Part shown: positions 15,111 through 17,368 of the stretch, one piece after another
How positions within the stretch are numbered: the stretch's first letter is position 1
Layout: the number at the start of each line of letters is the position of its first letter
Origin: Palsa-883 sp035696165
GTDB lineage: Bacteria; Pseudomonadota; Alphaproteobacteria; Acetobacterales; Acetobacteraceae
Direction of reading: 5' to 3'
Assembly: GCA_035696165.1 (NCBI GenBank)
Contig: DASRQX010000145.1
Location: forward strand, 1 to 17,368
Length of the DNA stretch: 17,368 nt
Notes under the pieces: model-generated
What the model saw: the letters and a program-made list of their open reading frames with translations, nothing else
The model's database searches: none
What the model was told of the DNA's origin: nothing
Program-made: the position numbers and the translations under genes

Positions 15111-15974
15111 ATGCAGGATACGCACCTCATCCAGAGCGGCTACCTGACCGCCACGATCAAGGCGGACGGCGCCGAGCTGTGCTCGCTGTGCGATGCCACC
15201 GGCGAGGACATGCTGTGGCAGGCCCTGCCGGTCTGGCCGCGCCACGCGCCGGTCCTGTTCCCGATCGTCGGGCGGCTGAGGGACGATGAACTGCGCCACA
15301 ACGGCCGTACCTACCGCATGACGCAGCACGGTTTCGCGCGGGACCACCGCTTCGCCTGGCTGAACCGCACCGCGACGTCCTGCCGGCTCGTGCTGCACGA
15401 CGATGCGGCGACCCGCGCCGTCTACCCGTTCGCGTTCCGCTTCGAGGTCGCCTTCGCGCTGGAAGACGACGCGCTCATCAACACCTTCACCGTGATCAAC
15501 ACCGGGCGCGAAATGCTGCCGGCGTCGGTGGGCGCCCACCCGGCGTTCCGCTGGCCGGTGCGCGAGGAGATCGACAAGTCGGCGCATGTGCTGGAGTTCG
15601 ACCGGCCGGAGCCGGCACCGATCCGCCGCCTCGCCGGAGGGCTGCTGGGCGCGTCGGAGCCGACACCCATCGCGGGGGCGACACTGGCGCTCGACCCGGC
15701 GTTGTTCGAGGCCGACGCGATCATCCTGGACCAGCTTGCCAGCTCCTCGGTGCGGTTCACCGCGCCGGGTGCCGAGGCGATCGAAGTGGCGTGGGAAGGG
15801 TTCCGCGAGCTCGGCATCTGGATGCGCCCCGGCGGGGACTTCCTGTGCATCGAGCCGTGGTATGGCACCGCTAGCCCAGCCGATTTCGACGGCGAGTTCC
15901 ACGACAAGCCGGGCCTTATGCTGATCCCGCCCGGTGATCGGCGTGTCCTGACGATGCGGGTCAGGCTCTGCTGA
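15111..15974 (+). CDS. Aldose 1-epimerase family protein
   Basis: The protein has 287 residues and resembles the LacX/YihR-like branch of the galactose-mutarotase superfamily. It contains FPIVGRLRDDE, the catalytic-histidine motif QHGFARD (72-78, H73), GAHPAFRWP (H143) and FLCIEPWYG with the presumed catalytic base E248. The family interconverts alpha and beta anomers of sugars or sugar phosphates; the specific sugar is unknown. ATG at 15111 was chosen because a TTG at 15081 adds ten residues ahead of the first conserved strand. The ribosome-binding site is weak. It stands alone between two palindromic repeats. Confidence 0.9.
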   Translation: MQDTHLIQSGYLTATIKADGAELCSLCDATGEDMLWQALPVWPRHAPVLFPIVGRLRDDELRHNGRTYRMTQHGFARDHRFAWLNRTATSCRLVLHDDAATRAVYPFAFRFEVAFALEDDALINTFTVINTGREMLPASVGAHPAFRWPVREEIDKSAHVLEFDRPEPAPIRRLAGGLLGASEPTPIAGATLALDPALFEADAIILDQLASSSVRFTAPGAEAIEVAWEGFRELGIWMRPGGDFLCIEPWYGTASPADFDGEFHDKPGLMLIPPGDRRVLTMRVRLC

Positions 15975-16000
15975 CGACGGGGATTACCGCTTCGGTTGCC

Positions 16001-16091
16001 GGGTGGGTAAGCTCTTGCGCAACGCGCCGGGTTCCGGGGGATAACGGCGGCTTGGGGTAACCGTGGTGGTGGCGCAAGAGCTTACCCACCC
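16001..16091. repeat. Palindromic dispersed repeat with 20-bp perfect arms
   Basis: GGGTGGGTAAGCTCTTGCGC at 16001-16020 is exactly inverted at 16072-16091, with a 51-base spacer containing GC-rich sub-palindromes. On the minus strand the sequence runs GTAGGGTGGGTAAG, the start of a GTAGGGTGGG-type intergenic repeat common in proteobacteria (general recollection). It lies between convergent genes. Its minus-strand edge coincides with the TAG stop of the cyclase gene. It may be a REP/MITE-type element, and as RNA could act as a bidirectional terminator. Confidence 0.8.
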
Positions 16092-17368
16092 TACGGCGCG
16101 TGTAGGCGGCGAACTCCGGAGCCGCTCGGCGTGGCGGGCTCCGTTAGCCATTCCGCGAGCGTTTCGGCCGCGCGGATCGTGATCGTCTCGACGTCCGCGG
16201 TCACGCTGGTGATCCGCACCCGGTGCGTTGGTGGTGTCGGCATGGCGAAGCCGGCGCGCTCGACGATGTCGCGCGACAGTACGGCGACGCAGTCCAACTC
16301 CTTGGTCATTCCCTCCAACCGCGCCGCGATGTTGCCGACCTCACCCAGGAATTGCACCGTGTGCTGATGCGACAACTCGCCGATCACGGCGAGGCCGACA
16401 TGGCAGCCGACGCCGAACCGCAGCGCATGGTGGAACTCCGCCAGGATCTCATGGCCCAGCGCGTCGAGCGCCCGCCACAGGGCCTCGATCGCGCGCAACG
16501 CCTGCCGGCACGCCTCCGCCGGCGTGCAATCGGCGCCGAAGAATGCCGTGATGCCGTCGCCGGCAACGCTGGTGACCTGGCCGCCATGCGTTTCGACCGC
16601 ACGGCTGACCGCGGTGACATAGCGGTCGACGATATACAGCGCGTCATATGGCAGCCGTCCGTCCGCCAACCGGGTCGAATCGCGAAGATCGACGAAGATG
16701 GCGGCGATCTCCCGCTCATGCGATGCGGCGATCACGGCGTGCGGGTGGGTGCCGTCGGTTGTCAGCAGGGGGATCACCGCCAGCGCGCGACCCGGCCGTA
16801 GTTGGCAGGCGAGGCGGACCCGCCCGGGTGCTCCGATCCGGTCCAGCGTCGCACGTTCCAGCGCGCTGGCCGGCGGCAGTTCCTCCAGACCCGCCGTGAC
16901 CAGCACGCGGCAGGTGGAGCAGCGGCCGCGTCCGCCACAGATTGACGCGTGGTCAATCCCGGCCCAACGGCTTGCTTCGAGGACCGAGAACCCGTGCGGC
17001 ACCGTCACCGCCCGTCCTGCGGGATAGGTAATAACGACAGGCCGATCCCGCCGCTCGCGCCGCTGGCGTAGCGCCCGCAACCCGAGCACGCCGAGGACCA
17101 GCGCGGCATATAGGTACAAGGTCGAGTCCCGGAGTTCGGCCAGGCTTGCCCCGATGGGTGTTCCCGCCAGGGCGTAGTCGCGAAACAGTTGCGGCTCGAC
17201 CGCCGCCGCATCCATCGCCTGCCACCCGGCCTCCGCGATGCCGAGGACGGCGAGCACCGGCAGCAGCGTGGTGGCGACGGCGAGAATCGGCGCCCATCGC
17301 GGGTACCACGGCTTCGGGCGCAGCCACATCGCGAGGCCAAGGCAGCCATGGGTCCACAGGATCAGCAG
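16091..17368 (-). CDS. Membrane adenylate/guanylate cyclase with [2Fe-2S] ferredoxin domain (5' end outside window)
   Basis: The frame runs open to the window's right edge, so the N-terminus is missing. An internal ATG at 17329 is unlikely to be the start, because the 13 codons before it (LLILWTHGCLGLA) continue a membrane segment. Counting from that methionine: a transmembrane helix at about 13-35, another at about 70-86, a ferredoxin-like domain at about 97-190 with C131-x5-C137-x2-C140 and C175, then a class III cyclase domain at about 205-385. The cyclase has FVDLRDST (D214), VAGDGITAFFG (D258) and GEVGNIAARLE (N333, R337), so metal and transition-state residues are present. It likely makes cAMP under redox or iron-sulfur control, which is inference from the fusion. 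The stop lies at the edge of the palindromic repeat. Confidence 0.88.
   Translation of the reverse strand: MLILWTHGCLGLAMWLRPKPWYPRWAPILAVATTLLPVLAVLGIAEAGWQAMDAAAVEPQLFRDYALAGTPIGASLAELRDSTLYLYAALVLGVLGLRALRQRRERRDRPVVITYPAGRAVTVPHGFSVLEASRWAGIDHASICGGRGRCSTCRVLVTAGLEELPPASALERATLDRIGAPGRVRLACQLRPGRALAVIPLLTTDGTHPHAVIAASHEREIAAIFVDLRDSTRLADGRLPYDALYIVDRYVTAVSRAVETHGGQVTSVAGDGITAFFGADCTPAEACRQALRAIEALWRALDALGHEILAEFHHALRFGVGCHVGLAVIGELSHQHTVQFLGEVGNIAARLEGMTKELDCVAVLSRDIVERAGFAMPTPPTHRVRITSVTADVETITIRAAETLAEWLTEPATPSGSGVRRLHAP

Overview
This is a GC-rich window, with third codon positions almost all G or C, from what looks like an alphaproteobacterium. The linked hfq-hflX pair, the short alphaproteobacterial Hfq, the ferredoxin-fused adenylate cyclase and the gene style point to Rhodospirillales, probably Acetobacteraceae. 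That placement is inference. No rRNA, tRNA, CRISPR array or intact insertion sequence was seen.

Left part (1-2303): a degenerate repeat copy, then a minus-strand pair (a FrnE-type DsbA-family thiol oxidoreductase and a DUF1203 protein), then a plus-strand glutathione S-transferase transcribed divergently from them. Next (2304-4883, minus) is a large secreted protein with a clan-A glycosidase-like barrel, a propeller-like middle and a DUF5648-like tail. A 400-base gap carries a long palindromic repeat. From 5284 to 9746, two sulfotransferase-like genes flank a two-domain extradiol (BphC-type) dioxygenase. Both sulfotransferases carry the same N-terminal 'GWAxD' beta-domain, once in the first and twice in the second. 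A run of short degenerate direct repeats lies upstream of the dioxygenase.

Central core (9786-13126, plus): HAD phosphatase, hfq, hflX and an inositol-monophosphatase-family enzyme. This is the housekeeping part of the window.

The most interesting locus is 13251-14861: a conserved protein of unknown function followed 30 bases later by a gene interrupted by an in-frame TGA. Reading that TGA as selenocysteine gives a 174-residue protein with a U-G-S-C-S-S-C redox motif, matching the UGSC selenoprotein family. A plausible bacterial SECIS hairpin, with a G-first apical loop 19 nt after the UGA, and locally atypical codons support recoding. A conventional caller would split it into two ORFs or call it a pseudogene.

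Right part (14862-17368): a REP-like hairpin, an aldose-1-epimerase-family gene, a dispersed palindrome with 20-bp perfect arms, and a minus-strand membrane-anchored adenylate/guanylate cyclase with a [2Fe-2S] domain. The 5' end of the cyclase gene lies beyond the window.
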